Source: Vesta saturnalis (lineage: Eukaryota; Arthropoda; Insecta; Coleoptera; Lampyridae). Taken from it: DNA of 64,000 nt. Of the stretch, positions 1 through 10,133 are shown one piece after another (the stretch's first letter is position 1; every line of letters starts with the position of its first letter). A model generated the notes under the pieces. That model ran no database searches. It had not been told where the DNA came from and saw only the letters and a program-made list of their open reading frames with translations. The position numbers and the translations under genes are program-made. The stretch spans positions 4,545,501 to 4,609,500 of the forward strand of contig JARFJB010000534.1 of assembly GCA_036346205.1 (NCBI GenBank), in the 5' to 3' direction.

Positions 1-333
1 ATCACCCAGGTTTTGGCTAGTGTAGCATACAGAAGTTACAATAATTTTTTGAAACAGGAAAGGGAAAAAAGAAAGGAAAGGAGATGCGTAAAAATAGAAA
101 GAGAAAGGAAGTTGACTGAAGAAGAAATTAACGAAGAAGAGAAAATCTATTGCTGAAGATGAAGAAATTACAGGATGGAGGAGAAACTTCAAAGGGCAAG
201 TATTGAGAAACTTTTAGAAGAAGCTAATAAGAGGCTGAAGAATGCAATAAAGAAAAAAGACTTAAGTGAAGTGGTTGCTCAAGCCGTGTTAGAGGATGTA
301 AGTAAAGTTAACTCTGAAGTTAAATTGAAGTAA
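1..333 (+). pseudogene. Unrecognised charged coiled-coil coding remnant
   Basis: One reading frame runs from the window edge to a TGA at 154-156 and resumes after a second in-frame TGA (160-162), giving a possible Met at 175 and a TAA at 331-333. The product is dominated by Lys, Arg and Glu runs, and the second half contains the segment EKLLEEANKRLKNAIKKKD, which looks like a coiled coil. Between the two stops the +2 frame keeps the acidic character, so an indel rather than two genes is likely. I do not recognise the family. It could be the 3' end of a transposon-encoded protein or of a host exon cut by the window edge. Confidence 0.35.
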
Positions 334-637
334 AAGAGTGTTGATAATATTCAAAAACTTGTATAGCAAAGTAAATGTAATCTTATATCAGACTTTTTTT
401 CGAAAACCAACAAAAAAAGTTAATAAAATTTGACAAAACATAACGTAAATAGTAAATTTGTGTAACAGGCAACCTTTAAAAATACTCTACCTCTTATAAG
501 TTAGTTAAGTTATTTTAGTTTAAGGTGTTTTGTAATGTTTAATAATAAACTAATAAAGTATAAAGTTATAAAAACATAAGGGGAGATTGTGGTGAATGTT
601 TTTATAATTTTATGCTTTATTTGTATGGGCATATATA
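334..637. other. AT-rich spacer, nothing recognised
   Basis: No coding signal, RNA gene or clear repeat is visible. It ends at the dinucleotide TA (636-637) in front of a CAGGGTGTG motif that looks like a transposon terminus. Confidence 0.5.
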
Positions 638-2424
638 CAGGGTGTGTCTCGACGATAGAGCATATTAGACGAATAATGAGAACGGAAAAACCGATCCAGT
701 TGAAAAATTGTAACTTTTTATAAATGAACATGGTCTACTTACTGAAAATATTTTCATGGCGGTGCCACTTCCGGTTATACCGGAAGTCGGTACCAACTTT
801 GTTATTTTAAATACAATTCCCAAATTTTTATTTTATTTTCGGTTTCCGCATAAAATTTTACGTCTTTTACTGTCAGGTTTGGCGTACCTATCTCCTACCA
901 TTAAGAAAAAAAATAATTTCAGGCGTTGGCAACGTAAATTTGAATCTACTGAAAAATTTATATTTCATGAAACATAAAAGGCAGACAAGCGAAACTTGTA
1001 CAACGGTTAGACATGATTTTGGACTATGTTTTCAGTATTAGACATTTTTTAAATTTATTTCTAGGGGAGGTCCGGGAGTAACGGTAGTTAAGAAATTTTA
1101 AAAATGTCAAAGAGTGATTTTCTTTAAATTGCAACTGGGTTTTGTTATATTTAATTACCTATCTGCTGATATATCATGTTTCTATACCTAAACTGAATGA
1201 TTTTCGTATTATCTGCTTTTTTTCTTCTTGGAGATGATGTAGTATATACGCCGTAAATTAGTAGTGTGCTTTGCAATCTGTTTTGCTGCCTGTCGTATGA
1301 TACCTTCAATCAGTTGGCTTTGCAATTGAATTGTCAAAGTTATAGTAAATGACAATTATTAAGATCAGTTCGAGTTTTAATAAATAATTTAAAATGCCAC
1401 GATTGCCATTTAGTAGCGAAGATTTTTTGAACTTGTTGCTGATACACGGCGAATGCGGAGGAATTATTGGAAGAACGATTAGAACCTTTATTCAGAGGTA
1501 TCCACATCGGAATCGCCCATTACAACTTTGCTTGAAAATTGCAAAACACATGGGTTTTTTAGATATACGCCTCAGAAAAAGAAGCCAATGGTCGAAGACG
1601 ATGATCTCAACATTGCCGTTTTGGGATACTTTACTGCATATCCTAATACTTCAGTGAGAGAGGCTGCTGTAAGTTTAGGAGTACGTTTTAAAACAATACA
1701 TCGTATCTAAGTAAGGTATAAATGGCACCAATTTTGCATACATGTTGGTGCAACATTTAGCAGCCGAGGATTCTGAACGACGCATTCAATTTTGTGAGTA
1801 GTTCATGCTAATGTCACAGGAAAATGAAAATTTTGTAAAAAAAAAAACATAATTTGGACGGACGAAGCAAAATTTTCAAAAAACGGAGTTTTTAACAGGC
1901 ACAATTACCATTATTGGGCTGACGAAAATCCACATGTCAATTGGGAAAGAAACTTTCAAGACTCTTAGAGTTTTGATGTGTTTTGTGCGATAAAAGACAA
2001 CAGAGTCTTTTGTCTTCAGTTTTATAATAATTTAAATGGTGAGAGGTATATGAATATTTTACAAGATCTGGTAATCCCCACTACTGAAGAACTACCCTTG
2101 CGAGAAGCAATAAATGCGTACTACCAACAAGATGGTGCCCCACCACACAATTTTGGTGAAGTTGGAAGGTTATTGGAAGAGCAGTTCCATGGAAAATGGA
2201 TTGCTAATAACGGTCCTTACCCCTGGCCCCCTCGATCTCCCGTTCTAAGCCCCCTTGACAAATACATTTGGGAACTATTAAAAACATGGTTTACAGTGAA
2301 CCTTTAACAAGGGAAAATGCCGTAGCAAGAGTTCAAGTTGCGTTCGGTAGTTTGAACGCGGACGATATTAGAAGAGCCACTGGATCCAATTTTTTACGTC
2401 GTGTTCAAATGTGCTGTGGAAGTA
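638..2424 (+). mobile_element. DD41D mariner-type element, left end plausible, right end lost
   Basis: A transposase relic at 1394-2424 is preceded by about 750 bp of noncoding DNA that starts with TA followed by CAGGGTGTG. The better-defined DD41D element at 29855 also starts with TA plus CAGGGTG. The left boundary rests on this resemblance only. The right boundary is inferred from the abrupt change at about 2424 from this transposase to an oppositely oriented one. No right inverted repeat is visible, so the 3' end was probably lost when the two elements became joined. Confidence 0.45.
1394..2424 (+). pseudogene. Transposase relic, IS630-Tc1-mariner DD41D type
   Basis: This is a cut-and-paste transposase relic. 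The N-terminal helix-turn-helix block (Met at 1394, ending in a RYPHRNRP-like segment) is followed by a frameshift near 1520. A second HTH-like block with REAAVSLGVRFKTIHRI stops at about 1710. The catalytic core reads in further frames: first Asp in WTDEAKF (about 1858), second Asp in YQQDGAPPH (about 2125), third Asp in LSPLDKY (about 2253). I count 41 residues between the second and third Asp, the spacing of the rosa-like (DD41D) group. The C-terminus ends in FLRRVQMC, as expected for this family, without the usual FEHL tail. All three catalytic Asp survive, but multiple frameshifts make it dead. Confidence 0.8.
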
Positions 2425-2926
2425 ACGCTAGCCTAGGTTTTAGAAATCCATCATCCAACATTCCAACATAACGGCCTGATGTAACTGTCACTGCATTTCC
2501 ATTGTCAGAAAAATGGACCAATTACTCCAAAAGACGAAATTGCACACCACATTGTCACTCTTGCACCATGTAGTGGTTTTTGATCAAGAACTCTAGGGTT
2601 TTCATGTGTCCAGTATCGAAAATTCTGTTTGTTTACGAATCCTGAGAGATGAAAATGAGCTTCATCACTCATAATCACATTGTCAATAAAATTTGCAAGA
2701 TTGTTAATATGGTTTAACAAATCACGACTGAAGTTTGAACGACTTATGAAGTCATTTGGTTCGAATTCTTGCACAATCTGAATTTTATATGGTTTAAAAT
2801 GCTAGTCTTTGTGTAAAATTCTTCTTAAGGTTGTCGCTGAAATTCCCAGCGAAATTGAGTGACGCCGTGCAGAACGTTGTGGACTTCTTACCATAGCTTC
2901 CCTGCTCTCTGAATGGTTTGCGGTGT
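2425..2926 (-). pseudogene. Transposase relic, C-terminal part of a DD41D-like element split by hAT
   Basis: The minus strand encodes the middle of a mariner-type transposase. In order it shows an HTH segment with SPQRSARRHSISLG and LRRILHKD, one in-frame stop, KIQIVQEFEPNDF, the first catalytic Asp in MSDEAHFHLSGFVNKQNFRYW, VTMWCAISSFGVIGPFF, and a decaying GRYVGML segment. Its N-terminal part lies 7.5 kb away at 10464-10677. The two are separated by a hAT element flanked by an 8-bp duplication, which proves one gene was split. The region with the second and third catalytic Asp is missing, because the sequence changes at about 2424 into an oppositely oriented transposase. Confidence 0.8.
2919..2926. 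repeat. 8-bp target-site duplication, left copy
   Basis: TGCGGTGT directly precedes the left terminus CAGGGTTGCC of the hAT element. The same eight bases recur directly after its right terminus at 10464-10471. An 8-bp duplication is the hallmark of hAT insertion. Confidence 0.9.
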
Positions 2927-3151
2927 CAGGGTTGCCAGTTTTTCTGGTAGCAAAGTCGCCAGTTTGGTTCAATAGAGGTCGCCCAAATCGCCAATTTTTA
3001 ATGCGTTTATTTATTTAACTCTTCGTATGGTACGCAACAGGCTTTCCGCTACTCCGGTGTTTCCCTAATTATAGAAATTTAGCACAGGCTATAAAATACT
3101 AATGCACACGCTAATAAAATAATACAAACATACAAGACTTAATGTATATAT

Positions 3152-3152
<1 letters not shown>

Positions 3153-3200
<48 letters not shown>
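3153..3200. repeat. (TA)n microsatellite
   Basis: About 48 bp of TA dinucleotides, next to the 3' side of the deleted DD41D element inside the hAT. Confidence 0.95.
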
Positions 3201-3204
<4 letters not shown>

Positions 3205-3606
3205 TAGTTAAAAGTATCGAGACGGCGATTTATTGTCGTTAATATTCATTTTAGGAAATTATGTTCAATACAAAAGTTTGTTATGAAATTATTATCTACA
3301 TTTGAGAATACTTGAATTATTTTTTTCTTCAACTGTTTTTAAGTTACGACGTCATCGATATTTTTTTGAAATGACAACCTATATTTCTGATTATTGATTT
3401 CGATAGTACATTCTATTCTCTTTTCAACGGTATCCAATTTTCAATATGTTACATTCGAAAAAATTGAGAAAAAGTGCCTTGATGTTCAAATATGAAAGAT
3501 CCATTAAATTAGCAGAATTAATTAACACGGTAACTAGACTCATATATTTGCCATAAACTTATCAGTCACTATCTTATCATTAAAAACAAATTAATAACTA
3601 ACTAAA

Positions 3607-4454
3607 TTAAAGTAAGCGTTCAAATTGTTCTCCATTTCTAATTTGACAATGACTCAATCGATTTACAAAACCCTGAATAGAATTTTGTAAAAATTCTCGG
3701 GGAATTTCTTCTATCGTTCTGGTAATTCGGATTTTTAAATCTTCGGCATCGTTGGGCTTATCTTTGTAAACCCTGTTTTTTACGTATCCCCAAAGAAAAA
3801 AAATCTAAAGGGCTTAAATCAGGCGAACGAGCTGGCCATTCAATACTTCCTCGTCTCCCAATCCATCTGTTTGGAAAGACGTTATCCAAATATTGACGAA
3901 CATTTACACCATAATGTGGTGGGGCGCCATCTTGCTGAAACCAGATGCTGTTATTGGGAAGGTGTTCATTATTTTCATCTGGATACAGCATAGTACAAGC
4001 AGGTGTAATTTCATTTTGCAATAACTGCAAATACAGAGCCGAATTGTAGTCTCCTATCAAAATCATCTTCCGTCAACTCGTTTAGAAGTTGTACCTTATA
4101 ACGTTTATACTTTTCACTTTTTAAAATTGAAACGACCGATGACTGTGAAATATTGTGATTGGCCGCTAATTGATTGGTTGATAAATGGGAATCTTCGGAT
4201 ACGGCCAATAGAACATTAAGTTTTTTATCATCGCTTTTCGTTGTTCTAGGTCTACCACTCCTTGGCAAATCTTTAACACTACCGGTTTGTTCAAAGCGTT
4301 TTAAGGTTTTATCAACAACGAATTTAGAAATTGGATTTCTGTTTGGATGCGTGTCATTAAATAAATTACAAGCGTCTTGTAAACTTCTGCGTTTATTTCC
4401 ATAACCCAGCATCCTAAGTATTTCAATTCTTTCACGTTCACTTAAACTCGCCAT
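3607..4454 (-). pseudogene. DD41D transposase with the first catalytic block deleted
   Basis: On the minus strand a Met at 4454 starts an HTH domain (MASLSERERIEILRMLGYG, then PRSGRPRTTKSDD and STNQLAANHNISQSSVVSIL) ending at LLNELTEDDFD. About 90 residues are then missing, including the block that normally carries the first Asp (SDEATF). The text jumps to YNSALYLQLLQNEI. The second Asp is in WFQQDGAPPHYG and the third in ARSPDLSPLDF, 41 residues apart. A one-base insertion in a run of A on the plus strand (about 3790) shifts the frame. Restoring it gives a tail ending NGEQFERLL and a stop at 3607. It lies in the same orientation as the surrounding hAT transposase and interrupts it. Nonfunctional. 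Confidence 0.85.
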
Positions 4455-4529
4455 TGCTAATATTAACAGCAACAAATTGCACAATTGAAATATGTCAACT
4501 ATTTGACATAAACAATAACCACTGATAAA

Positions 4530-5825
4530 GTTACCTTTTGAGATTTCATAAATTTGGAGGGCCCTGACATAGTGAATACCAAAATCACATTGCTCTGGGG
4601 AAACAATTGCCAAAGGATTTTCAAAATTGTCTAATATTACATTAATATTATTCTGCGCACTATGTAACATAATTGGCTTAAACATTTTTGAACCTAAAAA
4701 AAATATAACATTTTGAACATCACTGTATACTTTGCCTATATCTATATCATTTTTTTGAAAAATCAAATTTAACTTATGAATTTCATATATTATAGGCTGC
4801 ACAATTTTCAAGCATAAAATGTTTGAGTTATCACTCAACATTTCATTCAGAACACGTGCTGTATAACATTTTTCTTTATTCACAACAGTGTGAAAGTGTG
4901 TCTTCAGCTCCTCCCAATGTTCTATAATTCTGTTTATACATTGATATCTAGATAACCAACGTGTACCTGATAACTGAACAAAATTATGGGAAACTTTATC
5001 GTTACCATTTAATATATCAAAAAGGCTCTTTTGAACTGTGACTGAACCAATTATATATTTCACGGCACAAGAAGTCTATGGCTGCTGGTAGTTCTTGTAC
5101 AGAATTACTTGCAGCATTGTCTAAAGAATGACATATGCAACGAATTAATTGTACATTAGGATTTTTCTGTTTAATTAAGGTAAGAAGTGAGTGATTTTTA
5201 CCACATAGATTGTTCGCCCCATCATTCAAATATTTACTAATAAGTTCAAATAATGCATCAGCTGTAACTAGTTCTACTGGTAGTATACTTAAAAAATCGG
5301 TACAAATCCTCTGAAGTTCAACATTGAAATATTTTACACAAATGCACAAATATTTATTTATAGAACAGTCTGTACTCTCATCAATAATAAGAGAAAACGA
5401 GGTGTTACTTAGCTTAGCTTTGAGATCGTGCATTATAGATGGCGCAATCACGTATGTTATTAAACTCGTGCATTTTGTACGATGAAGTCTAATATTTTGT
5501 AGAAGAGAAGTTGAACCCGAAGCCTTGCCAATATCATTTATTAATTCGCCCAAATGGTCAACACTTCGTATAGCAGAATGCATTGCTACATAAACTGCTA
5601 ATTTGATGTCCCTCTCCTTTTCTTCATTTGAAATTTTTACAATCACATGTGAATTTAATGTTGATTGTCCATGGTCTTGAGGAGTTAATGATTTAAAATT
5701 CTGCTTGTGAATACCAGTTTGACAGTGTTTAATTAGGTCAGCTTTGTGTGCTCGTAAATGCAATTTGCAAACTTTGCAAAAAGCTTCTTTCGATGAGTTA
5801 GGATCAGGCAACTCCATCAACCAAC
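4530..5825 (-). pseudogene. hAT transposase, exon 2
   Basis: This is the main exon of the hAT transposase on the minus strand. A BED-type zinc finger comes first (FCKVCKLHLRAHKADLIKH then C/H residues), followed by the catalytic-core signature FSLIIDESTD, the CxxH motif CICHSLDNAAS, and the GTRWLSRYQC segment typical of this hAT branch. One frameshift near 5020-5060 splits the reading. The exon starts at 5825 after an AG acceptor and is joined to exon 1 by a 57-bp intron (5826-5882, GT...AG). The coding sequence stops at about 4530, where the DD41D element sits. The C-terminal dimerisation domain is not found. Confidence 0.85.
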
Positions 5826-5882
5826 CTAAAATTATTTTATTAAATAACTTATTGTGCTAAAACATTGTGTTATTAAATTTAC

Positions 5883-5940
5883 CTTGTGACCAAGATTCCT
5901 TTGACCATGATGCATTAAACTTTCTTGTGTATTTGCTATA
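5883..5940 (-). pseudogene. hAT transposase, exon 1, 3' part
   Basis: The minus strand reads YSKYTRKFNASWSKESWSQG up to a canonical GT donor at 5882-5881. The codon for the last Gly is completed by exon 2, giving WSQG-WLMELPDP across the splice. The start codon is not here. It lies on the other side of the Sola-like insertion at 10144-10146 and reads MDKY into this exon once the insertion and one TATA are removed. This shows both the gene structure and the insertion point. Confidence 0.85.
5937..5940. repeat. 4-bp TATA target-site duplication, left copy
   Basis: TATA precedes the left terminus CTGCCGTACTAAGCG and recurs after the right terminus at 10134-10137. Removing one copy plus the insert restores the open first exon of the hAT transposase. 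Confidence 0.8.
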
Positions 5941-6481
5941 CTGCCGTACTAAGCGAAAAAGACGTATCTGACATTTTTTCACAAAATGAGATTTTTACAT
6001 AGCCACGGTTTATATAAAATCCTGCATGTACTCAAAAATTTTTAAAGTCGTAACTACATATTTAAATGGTTTAATATTCGTTTAAAATTTGTCGTATGTG
6101 CAGTTACCTATAATATTACTAAGCAAAGAAGTCGTATCTAGCAATACTAAGCAAAATTGTCGAATCTGCAATATAAATAGTAGATACGACTTTTTGGCTT
6201 AGTAAAATGAGTTACGCGAGAAACTGTTTCGTTTTAAGATCGTCGTTTTACTACCCACACCACCGTCGGCTGTGTGTGTAATGAAATATAGTTCTCAAAC
6301 ATCTATTAATCGTTTAATATCATCAATACAATTTATTCACGTTCAAAATAATCGAGAAGCAGGTAAGATATTTTAGCTTTTAATGAATACAACCACACTG
6401 ACAACTAGCAATAAATCGATATTTGTCGATATATTGATATTTATATTGATTTTTAGGTTAGGCATCATATTTTACAGAAAT

Positions 6482-7807
6482 ATGTTTAACCAACGCAGTG
6501 CATTGATGGTTCAACTTGGGCAAAAGCAATTTAATATCGAAAATGATGTGAATGTAACAAATTTTGCAAATTCGGGTGAAAATGTGTTAAGTCACGAAAG
6601 CAGTTCAGTTCTAGTAGCAGTAAATAATTTAACGGATGCAAGTGAAATTGGCTTAGATAACCATCGTTCATACACTGAAGTACGGGCGATTAAATATTAT
6701 AGTGATGATAATTTGCCTATGGACTATGATTCTGATGATACAGTTACAGACAAAGATTATATTCCTATTATCGAATACAAGGATTTATCATCTGTTTCCA
6801 ATACTTTTGACAGCGATGACTGTTTACCCCTCAGTGGAATGATAAAACAAACGGAAGTAAATGATTTTGTTAAGGATATTGTAAATGAAGTTTTTAATAA
6901 CGCCTTGGATCAAGTTTTATACACCAAGAAAGGACAAGAAAGAAAAAGGAAACGTTTTATTGTTGTAAGTGTAGCTGAAAGAAAAAAAGGAAAAATTGAT
7001 AAAAAAAATTAGGCGTCACAATGTTAAAGAGAGCTGCGGTGAAAAATGTAAGAAGAAATGCGCACAAAATATTAATAAAGAAAGGCAACTTGCCATAAAC
7101 AAGCAGTACTGGGATATGGGGACAGACCAAGAAAGAAAAGCTTTTATTCTGCACAATATAAGTGGAGAAAAGTTAAACGAAGGACATGTGAACAAGATCA
7201 ATATCGCAAAACACCTCTGTTTATTATTTCATTGAAGCTATAGACGGTAAGAGAGTGTCTGTCTGCAAAAGTTCTTTCTTGCCACATTAGGATATGAATT
7301 AAAAATGATAGAATTGTAAGAAACGTTTTAAGTTCCAAAAATATGGGGAAAATAACACCGAAACCCGATCAACGTGGTAGAAGAACTCCTCATAATAAAC
7401 GAGATCTAACTCCTGTAATAAATCATATTGATTCATTTAATCCTTCAGTCGCACATTATCGCCGCGAACATGCACCGAAACGACTATATTTACCAAGTGA
7501 TCTTACAATAGAGTCGATGTATCAAAAATATTGTCTTGATTATCCTGAAAATAAAATTTCATATGATCTGTACAGGCGAGAAGTGGCTAAAAAGAACATA
7601 TCGTTTGTAAAGCTTGGCCATGAAGAATGTTATTGTTGTGAAACTTATTTTCTACATAAAAAAAATTTTTCTCATACTTCCACTGAAGAATGTAGTGAAT
7701 GTAAGAAATATGCAATCCACAAAAGCAAGTATAATGATGCAAGAACTGAATACTTATCTGATGCTAGTTCACAAAATGATAAATGTTTTTCTGCAGATCT
7801 GCAAAAG
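6482..7807 (+). pseudogene. Sola-like transposase, N-terminal and central region
   Basis: A probable untranslated first exon ends at a GTAAG donor (6363), with acceptors at 6456 and 6478. The likely start is the Met at 6482 (MFNQRSALMVQ). An acidic N-terminus with DYDSDDTVTDKDY-type runs is followed by a basic stretch. A slip in a run of A near 7003 leads to a Cys-containing segment (CGEKCKKKC) and DMGTDQERKAFILHNI. After several small indels (7200-7340) the frame from 7343 reads DQRGRRTP, SVAHYRREHAPKRLYLPSD and a Cys-rich cluster (ECYCCET, ECSECKK). This exon ends in LQK at a GT donor at 7808. Confidence 0.75.
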
Positions 7808-8157
7808 GTAAGGATTTAGCTTTACTTTATTCTTATAAGCAAGAAAGTTAAAAAAATGTTTTTTCTACTTTGTTTGATTTGAGTTTCATAATATTTTTTG
7901 CAACTCAAAAAACGTCTTTGTTGTGTTATAAAAAACTGTCAGTATTGTGACGTCGAAATGATATGATATGATAATTATGTGATAGTTAATATGGCATATT
8001 TGCAAACTCATTGCATATTTTTCAAATTAAAGCATGAAACGACGCAAAGTAGAAAAATATTCTGTTTTATAAAACTTTTGAACACTCGTTCTTTAAAAAA
8101 CTCCTCACTACGCTTGTGTTCTAAAACATGTTTTATAAACTACTATTATTGTTTTAG
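7808..8157 (+). other. Intron in the Sola-like transposase
   Basis: A 350-bp segment begins GTAAGG after the codons for LQK and ends in TTTTAG before GTGATAATG. Joining the flanks in frame gives LQKVIMLPRCDMFK, which is continuous family sequence. This supports true splicing rather than a spacer. Confidence 0.8.
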
Positions 8158-8761
8158 GTGATAATGTTGCCACGGTGTGATATGTTTAAAGAAGTAATCT
8201 TTGTTCCACGTATAATTGCGTTTCATGAATCATTTGTACCAGTTGGTAAAGGAAAAATTCAACTTCAGTGGCATATGTTTGGCATGAGGGGTTACTGGCC
8301 GAAAAAAGAAAGTATAATTTCAACTTTCTACGATTTTTTCTTAGAAATGCGTGACTCAGAAACTTTAACGTTATGGCTTGATAATTGCTCCGCGCAGAAT
8401 AAAAACTGGTGCCTCTTAAGTTTTTTGTTTATATAATAAACAGTCATTTAGTACAATTAAAAGCTTGGATGTTAAATATTTTGAACCAGGACATACATTC
8501 ATGTCCGCAGATTCTTTTCATCACCGCGTTGAGCTACAATTAAAGAAAAAAGGTAAAGTTTATGATTCTCAAGATTTTAAAGACTGTATCAGAAGTGCAA
8601 GTTCTCGTGTAAAAGTAATAGATATGGGACTTAATAGATTTTATGAGTGGGAAGACCATACTTCAATGGCAAAAGTAAATAAACAAAGTCCTCGCCCTTA
8701 TTTGAGCGAAATTGTTCAGTTACAAATGACAAGGGGCCTTAAGACTATTAAATATAAAACA
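8158..8761 (+). pseudogene. Sola-like transposase, catalytic region
   Basis: The exon contains FVPRIIAFHESFVPVGKGK, then TLWLDNCSAQNKNW, the most conserved block of this family and probably part of the acidic catalytic site. After a one-base frameshift near 8428-8431 it reads LDVKYFEPGHTFMSADSFHH, a second conserved block with acidic and His residues. It continues to TRGLKTIKYKT at 8761. The protein is then broken by a LINE insertion and resumes at about 9574 with FNQEFLELNFLKAKVMKR. Frameshifts and the insertion make it nonfunctional. Confidence 0.8.
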
Positions 8762-9573
8762 TGGGGAAGCAATAATCTAGTTAAATTTAATGCTAACAAA
8801 ACTCAGTGTTGCCTTATGTCCGCCAAAAAAGATCGATCATTTCCTGTTGTAAGTATGAATGGCTCAGTTCTTAAGTTTTCAGACTCTGTTACTCTGTTGG
8901 GTATGACTGTATCTTCAAATGTCTCATGGGTTGACCATCTTCTGTCAGCTACCAAAACAGCTGCTCGTAAAATAGGCTTTTTGTACAGATCTAAGCAGTA
9001 CTTTACCTCTCGACAACTCCTTTTGCTGTATAAGGCCCAAATTCGGCCTCATCTGGAATATAATTCTCACCTTTGGGTTAGTGCTCCCCAATACGCTCTC
9101 GATATCGTTGATCGTATTCAAAAGAGAGCGATTAGGCTTGTAAATGACCCGTCTTTAACTTCTTACATACAGTCCCTTGAGCATAGAAGGATGGTTTCAG
9201 TTCTTTCTTTGTATTATCGTTATTACAACGGCTATTGTGCTGGTGAATTACATTCTTTGATACCATATCCGGCTATCTTTGCGAGAAACACTCGGTTCGC
9301 TTAATCACATCATCAGTATGCAGTACAAATCTCCACTTGTCGTACCAAACGGGTGCAATCCACATTTTTCTACACGGCTTCTAAACTCTAGAATGATCTC
9401 CCTAGTTCCTGTTTTCCTCTCACTTATGATATGAGAAAATTTAAGGTAGCTGTTCATAGGCATCTATTGGCAATTCATTATCCCTCTATCCATCCTCCTA
9501 AGTGTTCCTGAGTGCTTTAGCACGATAGGCCTTATTTAGCCTGTTCAGGTCCACAATCATAAAAAAAAAAAAA
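8762..9573 (+). mobile_element. Jockey-like LINE, 5'-truncated copy 1
   Basis: The sequence starts abruptly with WGSNNLVKFNANKTQ, the region just after the reverse-transcriptase catalytic site. It carries the thumb and C-terminal part (SVTLLGMTVSSNVSWVDHLL, YKAQIRPHLEYNSHLW, IQKRAIRLVNDPSLT, LYYRYYNGYC). A 3' UTR ending in TTCAGGTCCACAATCAT is followed by 13 A (9561-9573). Truncation at the 5' end and an A tail are standard for target-primed LINE insertion. Coding is intact to 9303, then a stop. It interrupts the Sola-like transposase. It is very similar to the copies at 13.06-14.5 and 28.24-28.95 kb. I see no clear target duplication. Confidence 0.85.
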
Positions 9574-9804
9574 TCATTCAACCAAGAGTTTCTGGAGCTT
9601 AATTTCTTGAAGGCAAAAGTAATGAAAAGAACTATTAGTTGCCCAGGTAACAAAAAGGTTTTACGAGGAATTAGCAAATCAAGAAAGCAACATCTTTTAG
9701 AAAAATTGAAAGGAATATTACCGCCAAATAGAAAAGCATTTTGGGCAGATTTTCCTGTGGCAAGTGCAACTGATGAAGAGAACGAGATAGACGATTCCTC
9801 ATAA
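9574..9804 (+). pseudogene. Sola-like transposase, C-terminal exon remnant
   Basis: After the A tail of the LINE the frame reads FNQEFLELNFLKAKVMKR, then SKSRKQHLLEKLKGILPPNR and AFWADFPVASATDEENEI, with a stop at 9802-9804. This matches the expected end of the family, a basic helix followed by a tail with FW and Pro. It lies 330 bp before the right inverted repeat of its element. Confidence 0.75.
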
Positions 9805-10133
9805 ATTAAATTTTCTATTGATTTTTTTTATTGTTCTACTGGAGATTTGTAAAATAAAAATAATAGTAATACATATGCTTTTGTACACATATGACTTTTG
9901 TATATTAAGTTTTGATTTTACCTAAAGTAAAATGTCGTATGTACTTTATTTTAAAAACTAGAAAAAATGTTGAAATTGTTATTTACACATATTTTCGTAA
10001 AGACAAATAAGCCGTATTTAAAAAACCACAAAATTCTGATATAAAATGAGAGCAGCATAAAACAAAAAACAAAAAGTTAATTTTCTCAAAACTAGTAAAA
10101 TTGCAGATACGACCTTCTCGCTTAGTACGGCAG

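Larger units (their letters stand above)
5941..10133 (+). mobile_element. Sola-like DNA transposon inserted in the hAT
   Basis: The left end CTGCCGTACTAAGCG is the exact reverse complement of the right end CGCTTAGTACGGCAG (10119-10133). TATA is duplicated on both sides, a 4-bp duplication as described for the Sola superfamily. Near the left end the string TACTAAGC with a GTCGTATCT-like partner is repeated (5947, 6117, 6145) and appears inverted at 6181-6204. The same inverted form makes up the right end. The transposase is on the plus strand, frameshifted, and broken by a jockey-like LINE (8762-9573). The superfamily name is from memory of the DNCSAQNKN and PGHTFMSADS signatures and the duplication length. 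Confidence 0.75.

Noticed and set aside
4011..5063. A 350-codon minus-strand frame that looks like one protein joining hAT and mariner domains
   Set aside because: It is created by insertion of a DD41D element into the hAT transposase in the same orientation. Residues up to about 4530 are hAT and the remainder is the DD41D HTH. It is a chimeric reading frame, not a fusion gene.
6383..6480. Start of the Sola-like protein at the Met at 6383 with a hydrophobic N-terminus
   Set aside because: The hydrophobic stretch lies between a GTAAG donor (6363) and TTTTAG/TTTACAG acceptors (6456, 6478). It is more likely intron, with the true Met at 6482.
8465..9304. A 279-codon frame combining FEPGHTFMSADS with YKAQIRPHLEYN
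   Set aside because: The first third is Sola-like transposase, the rest is the inserted jockey-like LINE. The frame stays open by chance across the junction at 8761/8762.
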